Shown: positions 26,728-36,862, numbered from the stretch's first letter. The stretch is 64,000 nucleotides of DNA from Acidisoma cellulosilyticum (GCF_020621385.1 NZ_JAESVA010000004.1:482691-546690); one strand, 5' to 3'. The notes: generated by a model not told the origin, from the letters alone. Program-made: numbers and translations.

Positions 26728-29700
26728 ATGAAGCTGACGAGGTCCTGGGGCTTGTTCACCGGGCAGGCTCCGCGCAACCGAGGGTTGTATGGCCTCGCTC
26801 TTCCTTTCGCGATCTGTCTCGGGTGGCTGAGCATGCCGGCTCCAGCAAGGGCGGATGATGCGTCTACCGTCTCGCCCCCGCCCATCCGGTGTAGCGACGT
26901 GCTTGCGCCGCAAGCTCTTGCGATATCGGACCCGAAGGTGGAGAGCGGCCGGATAGCCTTGGATGCGCAACCTGACCTGCTGGTTGAGAGCGACTGCGTG
27001 GTCAAGCCGGGGAGCTATTATTTCGGCCATGTCAATATCATCAAGGGCGGCAGTCTGATCTTTAAAGAAAATGACGTGCCTGGGCCGAACAACCAGATCA
27101 CCTTTTGGGCCAGGTCGATCCTCATCGAAAATCAGGGCGCCATGAAGGCAGGCGTAGACGGAGACAAGCCTTTTGGCGAGAGGGGCGGAAAACTCGATAT
27201 CGTTCTCTATGGTCCGGATCAGGTCTTCCAGGACGGCAAGATAATACCAGCCCAAGGCGCGGTTTGCGCTTCGGCGATGTCGGGACCGAACGGCGCGCCC
27301 TGCGGCATTCCCCAGGACACCTGGATTTCCAACGGTGACGATCCGGTCAGCCTGCCCGGTGGCGCCAAGAAAGACTACTTCTACCGATATGGTCCGCTGA
27401 TGTTCGACGGTGCCAAGACCAGTACGGGCGCACAAGGGTATTTTGGTTCCAAGACGCTCGGCCTCTCCTATGGCGGGACCCTGCAACTCAAGGGTGCGGA
27501 AGGAACCGATCTTGGCAAAGCCATCTTCATGCAACCGGCGGACTACCCGGACCCGGCCCAGAACAAGGACAATTACAAGCTTAATTCCGGCACCAGCTGG
27601 GCCCGCCTGAACGGAGACGTGAAAGCCGGCGATAATGAGCTGAAACTCGACAGGCGCGTGCAAAATGACTGGCAGGTCGGGGATGAGATTGTCCTCAGCA
27701 CCACGGATTATGTCCCGGATCATTCCGAGGATCTGATCATTACGGGCTTCAAGGATGATCATACGATCACCGTCCGGCAGGCGCCGGATGAGACGTCGTC
27801 CTGCCGGAAACCGTCGGGCGAATTGACGCCGGCCGAGCAAGAAACCTGCACGACGACGGGGCCGCTGCACTGGGGCCATAACGGCACGCAATTCGATATC
27901 GCGACCCTGCTCGGCGCACAGGGAAAGAGCATGACAGGGGGCATGGACCCCGCCTTGCAGCAATCTGCCGAGACCAGGGCTGCGGTCGCGCTGCTGAGCC
28001 GGAGCATCGTGATTGAATCGGGTGGCGATCGCGCGGGCGAAACTTTCGCGGACGCAACTAATGGTAGTGATGTCAAGCATGTTCCGAAAAACCCCAACTA
28101 CGCGATGGGGGCGATCACAACCTTCCGTCAGGGTTTCGAATCGCTGGGGATTGACGGTGTCGAATTCCGTAACCTGGGCGTGGGCGGGCGTATGGACCAT
28201 TACGCCGTGCATTTCCATGAGGCACGCAATGTGCCGCCGGACACCTATATCCGTGACTCCTCCGTCAATGATTCCATGACGCGGTGGTTCGTTCTGCACG
28301 ATACCAATGGCGTCGAACTGTCACGCAATGTCGGCTGGAAGTCGATCGGGCATGGATTTTATCTTGAGGACGGGACCGAGGCCGATAACGATCTTTATTC
28401 GAATATAGGAATCTTTGCGCGGGCCGGCGTTGTGAGCAGTGACAATCCGCGCAACATTCCAGGAATCCTCTCGCAGAAGAGCATGGAGCCGTCCGTCCGC
28501 TACCGGTCCGATGCCGTGAACCCTTCCATCTTCTGGATCACCAATGGCTGGAACGAGCTGGCGGGCAATATGGCCGTGGGCGCGGGAACCTGTGGGACCT
28601 GCTTCTGGTATGTCCCGTCCATCAATAGCGATCGTATGGATGTTCCTTCCACCGGGGCTTCCATGCTGACGAATCAGAAGTGGGAGGGTTACTCCGCTGA
28701 GCAGGAGCCCTATCCCATCGGTCGGGCGGGGGCCGGAAGCACGCCGGTCAAGCTATTCTATAAGAATTACTGCTCCACGGCGATGGCGGCGCTGAATTTT
28801 ACCAGCGATGCCTCGCCCTGCGATGCGATGTCCAACCCGTTAGCCGGCACACCTGAGGCCGGGAAGATTGCGCCTATCGTCAATCCTCTGGCAGCGTCGG
28901 GGGTAGTGGATGCCGCCAACATGGCTGCCGCGATGTACTATCCGAATATCCTTCCCGGCCTTGTACGTATTCCTACGATCTGCGACCCCAATAAGCCTGG
29001 CTCCTGCGCGACGGTCGATCGGTGCTCTAACACCGACCCCAAAACCTGCGGCATCACCGTCGCCGATCATTTCACCACGTCTTTCAATTGGCCGCAGACG
29101 AATTTCGCGGCTGTCTGGATGCGCGGGGCATGGAACATCTTCGACAATAGCTTCATCAGCGATGTGCAGAATGGCGGCCTAACCCTCGTCTCCGGCGGCG
29201 ATTATTCGCGGTCCTCGGTGCCCCTGGGATATTGGGCCCTGGCCAGTCATTCGGTGTTCGCGGGCTTTACGCAGCCGCAGGATGGCGGTGCTTTTGACGG
29301 GCCGCATGAATACGCTCTGGAGCAAGGGCCGTGCGCGGCGCTGAACTGCGACCGTCGCTACGGGAATGTAAGGATCGCCCAAAACCAGGGTATTGCCTTC
29401 GCGCTGAGCGATTGGGCGACCAATCAACGCCTGTTCAGCATTTATGATGGCCCTGCCTATGAGGACGCCAATGCTTTCCTGAATGTCAAATCTGTAGGCT
29501 GCGACAATGCGGAAACCTGCATGTATTGGGGCAAGCCCGGCGTAAGGCGGCTTGACGCGAGCGCCAGCGGTATCGACGACGCGGGCTATCTCCCGAATGC
29601 CGCGATCGGCTGGAAACAACCGAACGGCTTCTATTATCCGCCAGCTTTTGGATCGCGGAACCTGTTTTTCGACAATGTGGATATCCGCCACTTCGTGACG

Positions 29701-31404
29701 ACGCCGATCACCAAGCGTGGCACTTATCTGACGGATGCGGCCGAAGCACAGAAGCAATTGGTTGGGTCAGGCATCGTTCCAACCAATGCTTTCACGAACT
29801 ATACGGATGTCGATCGTCAGACGGTTCTGAATGACGAGGATGGGTCCTTGACCGGTTTCGTGAAAACCGTCTCGGTGAACGATGATTTCTCGTCGATCGA
29901 GACCGTCGGAGGGAAAAGCGTGCTCAACAAGCCGCTCGGCGGGTTCTTCGGTGCTCCGATACAGGCGGAGGAGTGTGAGTCGAGCACAGGGGTCAATCCG
30001 GACAATGCCTGCGCCAACCAGGTGCCTCAAACGCCGCCCAGTACGCGCACCAGCCCTTATGAATACGTCACGACCGTCGTTTATCCGGAATGCGCAAAAC
30101 AGGGCACCAAAGACGACGCCTGTGGGTCGATGACGGGTGACGATAACCGGAACCCGATCCCGGAGGAAAAGGAGGTAACCAGCCCGCGGCGGATGATCAA
30201 CGAAAACCAGCGCGGCGGCGATTGGTCGAAGGACTGCGCTGGGCCGTTCTGTACCGGGGTTAAGCTCTATCGCCAGGATTTGACGACTGAGGAAGCGGCG
30301 CAGGCAGGCGTTGCCACCTATCCGCGCGAATGGCAGCAATGGGCGGATAATGGCTGCGACGATCAGGCGGCTATAGCGAAAGCGGTTCAGCTGATGGCAC
30401 AAAGGACGGTGCTTCGGGCCGAGGGGAAAACGCTTCCTCCGGATGAGGCAGCAGCGGCTGAGCAGGCTGCCGAGGAATTGGAGAAGTGCAATTTTCCCTT
30501 CATCCGCATGGCGGGCGCGTCCGAGTGGCAGCGTAGTTCACTCACAGTCAATGGCGGTACCTATTATCTGGATACAACGACCAGTCAGAACGAGCAGCGC
30601 TCCACCAACGCCCTGGGTGCGCCGACCGATACCAACATCAATTATGTGGATTGTGCCTACCGCCAAGGGAATTTGAAGACGCTTAACTGTGAGCCGCGTA
30701 GCGTGAATGTCTTCAAAGGCGGCGAGACCTATGACGTCCTCTTTCTTTTCGTGACGCCGACGATAGAGCAAACGTATCAGATCTATGTTGGCGACGGCTT
30801 CAATAAAGACACCGATATCCATGGCGTGCAGGTGCCTGACTCTAATCAGCATTTCAAGATCGACCCGTGGAGCGCGATGCCGAAGTCCTGGATCGAAAAT
30901 GCAAAGATGATCAGCAGTGATCCCAAGGAAGAGCCCGCGCGCAAGGATGTCCTGCAGATAACCGTGAATTTCTCGGAAGTCGAAGGTCTAAACCCGAAGG
31001 ATTCAAAGGTGATCGATAGCGGAGAGACTTGCCAGCCTCACTCCTTCTGTGAACCGGACGGGACATCACCCAGCGGCTGTGGATGCAATATCAAGGCATT
31101 GGAGGAACAGCCTTGGCAGTCGCTGAGCCCGACGTTGAAAGCAAGCTGCCAGAATGCATGCGAAACATGGGCGGTGCATGATCTCGATTATCCGAAGAGC
31201 GGTATCCTTGGCTTCTCTTTCACGCTGCCCAAAACCTTCACGGCGGAAGATCAGTATCGGCGGCCACAGCCCGCGCCCGCTGCGATCGACGCTGCGCCGT
31301 GGAATGTAGAATTGACCTCGCCGAAAGATGAAGCGCTTGCCGGCGTCTGTTACCATGCGCCGAACCAGACTCCCGGCAAGGGAAGCTGCGGAGTGCCGAA
31401 TTGA
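26728..31404 (+). CDS. very large exported CEMIP/TMEM2-like protein (G8-like domain plus beta-helix), candidate T2SS cargo
   Basis: About 1558 residues from the ATG at 26728, which has a GAGAGGA ribosome site; another in-frame ATG is at 26710. A long signal peptide ends near residue 42 (APARA). The next 300 residues are beta-rich with G8-type strands, including WARLNGDVKAGDNELKL and WQVGDEIVLSTTDYVPD, the pattern before the beta-helix of animal CEMIP/TMEM2. From about residue 470 the CEMIP-like beta-helix follows: VEFRNLGVGG, then YAVHFHEARN, and GHGFYLEDGTEADND near 550. Animal homologues bind or depolymerise hyaluronan. The second half has many Cys and ends without an anchor. It lies 29 bases upstream of gspE, so it heads the secretion operon. 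The ligand or substrate is unknown. Confidence 0.8.
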   Translation: MKLTRSWGLFTGQAPRNRGLYGLALPFAICLGWLSMPAPARADDASTVSPPPIRCSDVLAPQALAISDPKVESGRIALDAQPDLLVESDCVVKPGSYYFGHVNIIKGGSLIFKENDVPGPNNQITFWARSILIENQGAMKAGVDGDKPFGERGGKLDIVLYGPDQVFQDGKIIPAQGAVCASAMSGPNGAPCGIPQDTWISNGDDPVSLPGGAKKDYFYRYGPLMFDGAKTSTGAQGYFGSKTLGLSYGGTLQLKGAEGTDLGKAIFMQPADYPDPAQNKDNYKLNSGTSWARLNGDVKAGDNELKLDRRVQNDWQVGDEIVLSTTDYVPDHSEDLIITGFKDDHTITVRQAPDETSSCRKPSGELTPAEQETCTTTGPLHWGHNGTQFDIATLLGAQGKSMTGGMDPALQQSAETRAAVALLSRSIVIESGGDRAGETFADATNGSDVKHVPKNPNYAMGAITTFRQGFESLGIDGVEFRNLGVGGRMDHYAVHFHEARNVPPDTYIRDSSVNDSMTRWFVLHDTNGVELSRNVGWKSIGHGFYLEDGTEADNDLYSNIGIFARAGVVSSDNPRNIPGILSQKSMEPSVRYRSDAVNPSIFWITNGWNELAGNMAVGAGTCGTCFWYVPSINSDRMDVPSTGASMLTNQKWEGYSAEQEPYPIGRAGAGSTPVKLFYKNYCSTAMAALNFTSDASPCDAMSNPLAGTPEAGKIAPIVNPLAASGVVDAANMAAAMYYPNILPGLVRIPTICDPNKPGSCATVDRCSNTDPKTCGITVADHFTTSFNWPQTNFAAVWMRGAWNIFDNSFISDVQNGGLTLVSGGDYSRSSVPLGYWALASHSVFAGFTQPQDGGAFDGPHEYALEQGPCAALNCDRRYGNVRIAQNQGIAFALSDWATNQRLFSIYDGPAYEDANAFLNVKSVGCDNAETCMYWGKPGVRRLDASASGIDDAGYLPNAAIGWKQPNGFYYPPAFGSRNLFFDNVDIRHFVTTPITKRGTYLTDAAEAQKQLVGSGIVPTNAFTNYTDVDRQTVLNDEDGSLTGFVKTVSVNDDFSSIETVGGKSVLNKPLGGFFGAPIQAEECESSTGVNPDNACANQVPQTPPSTRTSPYEYVTTVVYPECAKQGTKDDACGSMTGDDNRNPIPEEKEVTSPRRMINENQRGGDWSKDCAGPFCTGVKLYRQDLTTEEAAQAGVATYPREWQQWADNGCDDQAAIAKAVQLMAQRTVLRAEGKTLPPDEAAAAEQAAEELEKCNFPFIRMAGASEWQRSSLTVNGGTYYLDTTTSQNEQRSTNALGAPTDTNINYVDCAYRQGNLKTLNCEPRSVNVFKGGETYDVLFLFVTPTIEQTYQIYVGDGFNKDTDIHGVQVPDSNQHFKIDPWSAMPKSWIENAKMISSDPKEEPARKDVLQITVNFSEVEGLNPKDSKVIDSGETCQPHSFCEPDGTSPSGCGCNIKALEEQPWQSLSPTLKASCQNACETWAVHDLDYPKSGILGFSFTLPKTFTAEDQYRRPQPAPAAIDAAPWNVELTSPKDEALAGVCYHAPNQTPGKGSCGVPN

Positions 31405-31432
31405 CCCGTCCTAGACGTTTGCACAAGCGTCC

Positions 31433-33121
31433 ATGATGGATAGTGGGCGAAACGCGATAGAGGCGGTGCTTGCCGCGAGAGGGCTGCTTTCCGAAGCAGC
31501 CCTTGAGCGTGTACGCCGCCTGGAAACGGAAAGCGGCGAAAGGATCGATCTGATCGCGTCCAAGCTCGGTCTGCTCTCCGACCGAGATCTGGCTTCCGCC
31601 TATGCCGAGGTTCTGGGCAAGCCTCTAGTCATGCCAGGCGATTTTCCCGCGGAACCCATAGCACCGGAGCGGGCGCGCCTCGCCTTTCTCAAACGCGCGC
31701 GTGTGCTGCCGATTGCCGAGACCGATACGGAACTCGTGCTGGCGATGGCTGATCCACTGGATGATGCCGCCGCGCAAGCGCTGGAATTCGCGTTCGGCAA
31801 ATCCGTGGCGCGCGTGGCTGCCGTGCCGGGTGATATCGACGCGGCCCAGGACCGGCTCTACAGCGAAGGCCGCTCATCCCTCGGGCAGATTGCCGACGCT
31901 GCCGGAGGGCGCGAGGACGCCGACCGGGATTCGGACCTGGAACGGCTCAAGGATCTGGCGAGCGAGGCGCCGGTTATCCGACTGGTCAATGCGCTCATTA
32001 CCAGCGCGGTCGAGATGCACGCCTCCGATATCCATCTTGAATCAATGGAAAGCGGCTTGCGTATCCGCTACCGGATCGATGGTGTGCTGCGCGAGATGGA
32101 AGCGCCGCCGGGACGGCTGCGCAGTGCCGTGATTTCGCGCATTAAAATCATGGCCAAACTCAATATTGCCGAGCGGCGACTGGCGCAGGACGGCCGCATC
32201 CGTCTGGCCGTACGCGGCAAGGAGATCGATTTTCGTGTCTCCACGACACCCGCGATCCACGGCGAAAGCGTCGTCCTGCGTATTCTGGATCGCGGATCCC
32301 TGGCTCTCGATTTTGAGATACTCGGCTTCGACGATGCCCAGCTTCCCGCTTTTCTTGCCTGCCTCTTTCGTCCCCATGGCATTGTGCTCGTCACCGGGCC
32401 GACCGGCAGCGGCAAGACCACCACGCTCTATGCCGCGCTCAGCAAGCTGAATGCCCCGACATCCAAGATCCTGACGGCAGAAGACCCGGTTGAGTATGTT
32501 CTGCATGGCGTGAACCAGGTGCAGGTGAAGGCCGAGATCGGGATGACCTTCGCGTCCGCGTTGCGCAGCTTTCTGCGCCAGGACCCCGATATCATGATGA
32601 TCGGTGAAATCCGCGATCTTGAGACGGCGCGGATCGCCGTGCAGGCGGCTTTGACGGGGCATCTTGTGCTCTCGACAGTGCATACGAATGACGCGGCGAG
32701 TGCCATGACCCGTCTTCTCGATATGGGGATCGAGACTTATCTGCTGACATCGACCATCAACGGCGTGCTTGCGCAGAGACTTGTGCGCCGCCTTTGCCCT
32801 GCCTGCCGCGAAGCCTATACGCCGGATCCGCCTTTGCTTGCCGAGTTGCAGCTTGAGAGTGACGGCGAGGTGAAGCTCTATCGCCCCGTCGGCTGTCCCC
32901 AATGCAACGGAGTCGGGTTCAGCGGGCGTACCATGATCCTCGAACTGATGGTGATGAATGATGCGCTGCGCGCCCTGGTGCTGCGGCGGACAGAGGCGCG
33001 GGAGCTCCAGGCCCGCGCGATCGCGGACGGCATGCAGACGATGTATGCGCACGGCATGCGCAAGGCGCTCGTAGGGATTACCACCTACGAAGAGGTCCTG
33101 CGCGTGACGCGGGAGTTTTAG
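31433..33121 (+). CDS. gspE: type II secretion ATPase GspE
   Basis: A 562-residue hexameric ATPase that powers pseudopilus assembly at the inner membrane. The N-terminal 150 residues are the GspE/PilB N-domain that binds GspL. The C-terminal half has Walker A GPTGSGKTTTLY near residue 322, an Asp box and Walker B (DPDIMMIGEIRD) near 383, a conserved His box (LSTVHTNDA) near 412, and the tetracysteine zinc motif (CPAC near 456, CPQC near 487) that separates GspE and PilB from retraction ATPases. Two ATGs lie side by side at 33 and 36 (31433, 31436). PilB of a type IV pilus is the main alternative, but the full gsp order downstream decides. Confidence 0.95.
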   Translation: MMDSGRNAIEAVLAARGLLSEAALERVRRLETESGERIDLIASKLGLLSDRDLASAYAEVLGKPLVMPGDFPAEPIAPERARLAFLKRARVLPIAETDTELVLAMADPLDDAAAQALEFAFGKSVARVAAVPGDIDAAQDRLYSEGRSSLGQIADAAGGREDADRDSDLERLKDLASEAPVIRLVNALITSAVEMHASDIHLESMESGLRIRYRIDGVLREMEAPPGRLRSAVISRIKIMAKLNIAERRLAQDGRIRLAVRGKEIDFRVSTTPAIHGESVVLRILDRGSLALDFEILGFDDAQLPAFLACLFRPHGIVLVTGPTGSGKTTTLYAALSKLNAPTSKILTAEDPVEYVLHGVNQVQVKAEIGMTFASALRSFLRQDPDIMMIGEIRDLETARIAVQAALTGHLVLSTVHTNDAASAMTRLLDMGIETYLLTSTINGVLAQRLVRRLCPACREAYTPDPPLLAELQLESDGEVKLYRPVGCPQCNGVGFSGRTMILELMVMNDALRALVLRRTEARELQARAIADGMQTMYAHGMRKALVGITTYEEVLRVTREF

Positions 33122-33124
33122 TCC

Positions 33125-34336
33125 GTGGCGGTCTTTCGCTACCGCGCCCTGTCGGCCGCCGGGGATATGGTAACAGGCGAAATCGAAGCGCCAAGCGAGG
33201 TGGCAGCCATTGCTCGCCTCAACGAGCGAACCTTGCTCCCCATCCAGGCGGTTGAAAAAGGGGCGTCTTCGCGCTTCACGCTGTCATTGACGCGGGGGGA
33301 GCGTCTTGCGCCCGCCGAACTGGCTTTGTTCATTCAGCAGCTTGCGCGCCTGCTGGCCGCCAGCCTGCCCTTGGACCGTGCTCTCGAAATTCTCACGACA
33401 CTGGTCGAGGATGGGCCGTCGCGGCGGATCGTGGCGCGGCTGTTGGGCCGGGTGCGGGACGGGTCGAGCCTCGCGGAGGCGATGAGCGCGGAAAAAAACG
33501 TCTTTCCGCGACTGTGCATTTCCATGGTGCGCGCGGGCGAGGAGGGCGGGGCGGTCCGCGCCGTGCTGGAACGGGTGGCGGAATTTCTCGTCCGGTCCGA
33601 GGCGATCCGTCAGAAGGTCATCTCCGCCTTGGTCTATCCGGTCATCCTGACTGTCGTGGCGCTCGGCTCGGTTGCGCTGATCCTGACCCTCGTGATCCCG
33701 CAATTTGAGACGATGTTCACCGATGCCGGGGCAAAACTGCCGATGGCGACGCGGATCGTGCTTTTGGCGAGCAAGGGGCTGCGCGGCTATTGGCTTTGGC
33801 TCCTGCTCGGCTTGGTCCTGCTTGTGGGCGCGGCCCGTGGCCTTGGCAGCCTGGGGCAGATACAGCGCCTGCGTGACAGGCTGCTGCTTCGGCTGCCGCT
33901 GCTTGGCGGCATTTTGATCCGGTTCGAGGTCAGCAGGCTCTGCCGCAGCCTGGCCGTGCTGCTCGCGAATGGTGTGCCGGCCGCGCGTGCCCTGTCCCTG
34001 GCAGGGGCGACCGTCGGCAACCGCCTGATGGTGGAGGCTATCGAGACGCTGGCCACGCGCTTCAAGGAGGGCGCGGCGCTCGCCCCCTCGCTGGAGGCGA
34101 CCGGGCGCTTTCCACCGCTCGCCGTGCAACTCATCCAGATCGGCGAGGAAACGGGTCGTCTGGCGGAGATGCTGCAACAGGTTGCCGATATCTACGACCA
34201 GGAGGTCGAGCGCGTATTGCAGCGAGGCATGGCGCTGCTGATCCCTGTCATTACCATCGTCATGGGCCTGCTGGTCGCGTTCATCATGGCGGCGGTGATG
34301 ACCGCGATGGTCAGTATCTCTGAACTGGCCGGTTGA
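33125..34336 (+). CDS. gspF: type II secretion inner-membrane platform protein GspF
   Basis: A 403-residue platform protein with two repeated T2SSF domains (about residues 70-195 and 270-395) and three membrane segments. The motif near residue 135 (AGEEGG-AVRAVLERVAEFL) and its repeat near 336 (IGEETGRLAEMLQQVADIY) are diagnostic. The start is GTG at 33125, three bases after the gspE stop. It anchors the GspE ATPase and moves with pseudopilin addition. Confidence 0.95.
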   Translation: MAVFRYRALSAAGDMVTGEIEAPSEVAAIARLNERTLLPIQAVEKGASSRFTLSLTRGERLAPAELALFIQQLARLLAASLPLDRALEILTTLVEDGPSRRIVARLLGRVRDGSSLAEAMSAEKNVFPRLCISMVRAGEEGGAVRAVLERVAEFLVRSEAIRQKVISALVYPVILTVVALGSVALILTLVIPQFETMFTDAGAKLPMATRIVLLASKGLRGYWLWLLLGLVLLVGAARGLGSLGQIQRLRDRLLLRLPLLGGILIRFEVSRLCRSLAVLLANGVPAARALSLAGATVGNRLMVEAIETLATRFKEGAALAPSLEATGRFPPLAVQLIQIGEETGRLAEMLQQVADIYDQEVERVLQRGMALLIPVITIVMGLLVAFIMAAVMTAMVSISELAG

Positions 34337-34337
34337 C

Positions 34338-34778
34338 ATGCGCGCAGCGGAAGCAGGTTTCACCCTCATCGAGATGCTGGTTGTGGTCAGCATTCTGGGC
34401 CTCTCCCTGATGGTCGTGCCGGCCATCACCGGCGGTATCGGCGGCAGCCGGCTTCGTGCCGCGTCGGACAGTATGATTGCGGTGCTGCGTGAGACGCGCG
34501 CCGAGGCGTTGCGCCGCGACGGGCCGGCCGACTTCGTTCTCAGCATGTCGGGCGAGAGCTATGCGACCTCCTGGCGGGCGAGCAAGCAGCAACTGCCTGG
34601 CGCTGTCACAAAGGTCGAGATCGTTCCGCCCGCCCTGGCGGATGCCAAGGGTCTCGTTCTCATCCGCTTCCAGCCTGACGGCCGCGCCACGCCGGCACAG
34701 ATCATGCTGTTCAGCGGCGACCGTCGCGTTGTGATCGGCGTCGATTGGCTGACGGGACGGGTGCGGCAGGATGATTAG
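34338..34778 (+). CDS. gspH: type II secretion minor pseudopilin GspH
   Basis: A 146-residue pseudopilin. The class III leader ends in AEAG with cleavage before Phe (FTLIEMLVVVSILGLS), and Glu+5 of the mature protein is present. The following 100 residues include RAASDSMIAVLRETRAEALRRDG, typical of GspH. It starts one base after the gspF stop and overlaps gspI by eight bases. It is processed by the peptidase encoded at the end of the operon. Confidence 0.88.
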   Translation: MRAAEAGFTLIEMLVVVSILGLSLMVVPAITGGIGGSRLRAASDSMIAVLRETRAEALRRDGPADFVLSMSGESYATSWRASKQQLPGAVTKVEIVPPALADAKGLVLIRFQPDGRATPAQIMLFSGDRRVVIGVDWLTGRVRQDD

Positions 34779-35172
34779 TCACCATTCCGCGCGGGATGCC
34801 GGCTTCACGCTGGTGGAACTTCTGGTGGCGCTGACCGTCGTCGGACTTGTCACGGGCTATGCGCTGCAAAGCCTGTCGGGTGCCCTGGCACAGCTTGCGA
34901 GCAGCCGGGATGTGACGGTTGCGACATCGGTCGCCCAGTCGGCTCTGGCACGCGTCGGCCAGGATATTCCTTTCGGCAAGGAGGTGGCAGGTGCGTCAGG
35001 CGCCTATGATTGGGTCGCGCAATCGCGGCGCTTCACGGCGATTTCCGTTCCGGTGGCGAGCGGTGTCGCAGCCTATACCGTTGTGGTGAAGGTCAGCTGG
35101 CGCGAGCGCGGCAGACAAAGACAAATTGAAATGGAAACAGTCGGACTTGCCTATCAGCGGTTGGGTTCATGA
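34771..35172 (+). CDS. gspI: type II secretion minor pseudopilin GspI
   Basis: A 133-residue pseudopilin with a short leader ending DAG before FTLVELLVALTVVGLVTG, keeping Glu+5. The small globular domain has the GspI pattern of one helix and short strands. It overlaps gspH upstream and gspJ downstream (four bases), so it is strictly co-translated. GspI normally forms the pseudopilus tip with J and K. Confidence 0.88.
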   Translation: MISHHSARDAGFTLVELLVALTVVGLVTGYALQSLSGALAQLASSRDVTVATSVAQSALARVGQDIPFGKEVAGASGAYDWVAQSRRFTAISVPVASGVAAYTVVVKVSWRERGRQRQIEMETVGLAYQRLGS

Positions 35173-35816
35173 CATCACGAACGCGCATGGCCGGTTTCAC
35201 GCTTGTCGAAGTCATGGTCGGCCTCGCATTGCTGGCGATGCTGATGACCGTGATCCTTTCGGCCATACGGATTGGCACGGGCATATGGACCCGGGCTGAA
35301 TTCCAGGCGGACGATCTCGATGCCATGACAGCGGTACAGAACCTGCTGCGACGGACGATAGAGTCCGCGCAACCCGCCTTCGCCTCATCCAAGCCGGCCG
35401 ACCAGTCGATCCTGTTCGCGGGCGGCCCGGCGACCCTGCGTCTGGTCGCTCCGATGCCGGGAAGCAATAATCTGGGATCATGGACCTTGCTCACGCTGCA
35501 CCTTGTTCAAGATGGCAAGGATAAGGCGCTGACCTTGAGTTGGGACGAAGCCGGGCGTTCCCATCAAGACTGGCTATTGGATCAGGTCACCGAACTCGAT
35601 CTCAGCTATTTCGGCGCAGCCTTGGCGAGCACGGCGCCCCAGTGGTCCAAGCAATGGGCGAGGGCAGATAGGCTTCCGGCCCTCATCCGTCTTCATATCG
35701 TGCGCAGCCCTGCCTGGCCTGTCTGGCCCGATTTGATTGCCGCCACCCCGGTCAATGCCAATGCGACTTGCCTGAGCGATTCCGCGGGCAAGGACTGCCG
35801 GCGGATAACCCGATAA
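35169..35816 (+). CDS. gspJ: type II secretion minor pseudopilin GspJ
   Basis: A 215-residue pseudopilin. The leader ends with MAG before FTLVEVMVGLALLAML, with Glu+5 present, followed by a GspJ-like domain (residues 40-205). It starts with ATG overlapping the gspI stop by four bases, and its TAA shares one base with the gspL ATG. In known systems J, I and K form the tip complex that contacts cargo. Confidence 0.88.
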   Translation: MTSRTRMAGFTLVEVMVGLALLAMLMTVILSAIRIGTGIWTRAEFQADDLDAMTAVQNLLRRTIESAQPAFASSKPADQSILFAGGPATLRLVAPMPGSNNLGSWTLLTLHLVQDGKDKALTLSWDEAGRSHQDWLLDQVTELDLSYFGAALASTAPQWSKQWARADRLPALIRLHIVRSPAWPVWPDLIAATPVNANATCLSDSAGKDCRRITR

Positions 35817-36862
35817 TGCGGATCGAGACCCTCGCTTCATCCCAGGCGCTGTACCCGATCCGCCGCATCGTCTCCTGGTGGCTTGCCGAGCTTGCCGGCA
35901 TGGTGCCGAAACGCTGGACCGAGCGTGGCGCCACTGGTCCGGTTCTTCTCCTGTCGCGCAAAGGCGTCATGCTGCTGCGGAACAAAGCCGAGCCGCTGGC
36001 TTTGCCAGAGGACGGCACAGACTGGGACAAGACGCGGGCTGTCCTGCGCAGAAGCCGGGGCAACTTGACCGTTCGGCTTGATTCCTCGCTTTTGCTGACA
36101 ACGAGCACGGTGCTGCCTATCGCGGCAGAAGGGAACTTGCGGTCCATTCTGCAAAACCAGATCGACCGGCTGCTGCCGCTTCCCGCCGATGAGGTAGTGT
36201 TCGACTATACGGTTTTGGCCCGCAATCCGCAGGAAAAGACCATTACCGTGCGACTTCTCGTCACGACGCGCGCGACCATCGCCCGTGCCCTCGATTTCGC
36301 CAATCGCTTCGACATCACGCCAAGTCGGATCGTCACGATGGAGCCAAGGCCCGTGGTCTTTTGGCGCGCGGATCGCGCCGGGCTTGGGCGCGGCCGGCGG
36401 CGTTTGCTGCATGCGCTGGAAATTCTGGCCCTGCTCCTGCTGATCGCATCATACGGGTGTTATCTGCAAAAGCTGAGTGCCGTGAAAACAGCTCTGGGTG
36501 AGGATGTGGCGCGGACCGCGAAAGTGGCGCTGCGCGCGCGCACGTTTTCGAACGAGATCACGCAGACCGAAACGACGCTCGCGGTGCTGACCAGTCAAGA
36601 CCAGAAGGCCAAGCCCTTGTCCCTGGTCGACGCATTGACGCGGCTTCTGCCTGACGCTGCCTGGGTCAATCAGCTCTCGATGCGTGGACCCCAGATTGAG
36701 ATCATAGGCTATACCGATCGTGTCTCCACCCTTATCCAGAGCATCGCGAAACACCCCGGTTTTGACAAAACGCATCTGCGCGCCCCCATCACGCCGTCAC
36801 CGGATGGCAAAGGAGAGCGTTTCGATCTTGGTTTCACACTTGGCGACGGGGCCAGTCAGTGA
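35816..36862 (+). CDS. gspL: type II secretion protein GspL (shortened, PilN-like)
   Basis: A 348-residue bitopic inner-membrane protein. Residues 1-190 are a cytoplasmic part related to the GspE-binding domain. One membrane helix lies near residues 203-222 (LEILALLLLIASYGCYLQ). The periplasmic part is PilN-like, with SLVDALTRLLPDAAWVNQLS near residue 264. The frame runs 16 codons upstream, but ATG 35816 in the TAATG overlap with gspJ is the better start. It is shorter than the classical GspL of about 400 residues and could equally be named a PilN-domain protein; its position between J and M supports GspL. Confidence 0.8.
   Translation: MRIETLASSQALYPIRRIVSWWLAELAGMVPKRWTERGATGPVLLLSRKGVMLLRNKAEPLALPEDGTDWDKTRAVLRRSRGNLTVRLDSSLLLTTSTVLPIAAEGNLRSILQNQIDRLLPLPADEVVFDYTVLARNPQEKTITVRLLVTTRATIARALDFANRFDITPSRIVTMEPRPVVFWRADRAGLGRGRRRLLHALEILALLLLIASYGCYLQKLSAVKTALGEDVARTAKVALRARTFSNEITQTETTLAVLTSQDQKAKPLSLVDALTRLLPDAAWVNQLSMRGPQIEIIGYTDRVSTLIQSIAKHPGFDKTHLRAPITPSPDGKGERFDLGFTLGDGASQ

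Noticed and set aside
26476-28299. Minus-strand open frame of 607 codons
   Set aside because: It mirrors the start of the CEMIP-like gene and its control region; that gene has a signal peptide, ribosome site and recognisable folds, whereas this frame has none.
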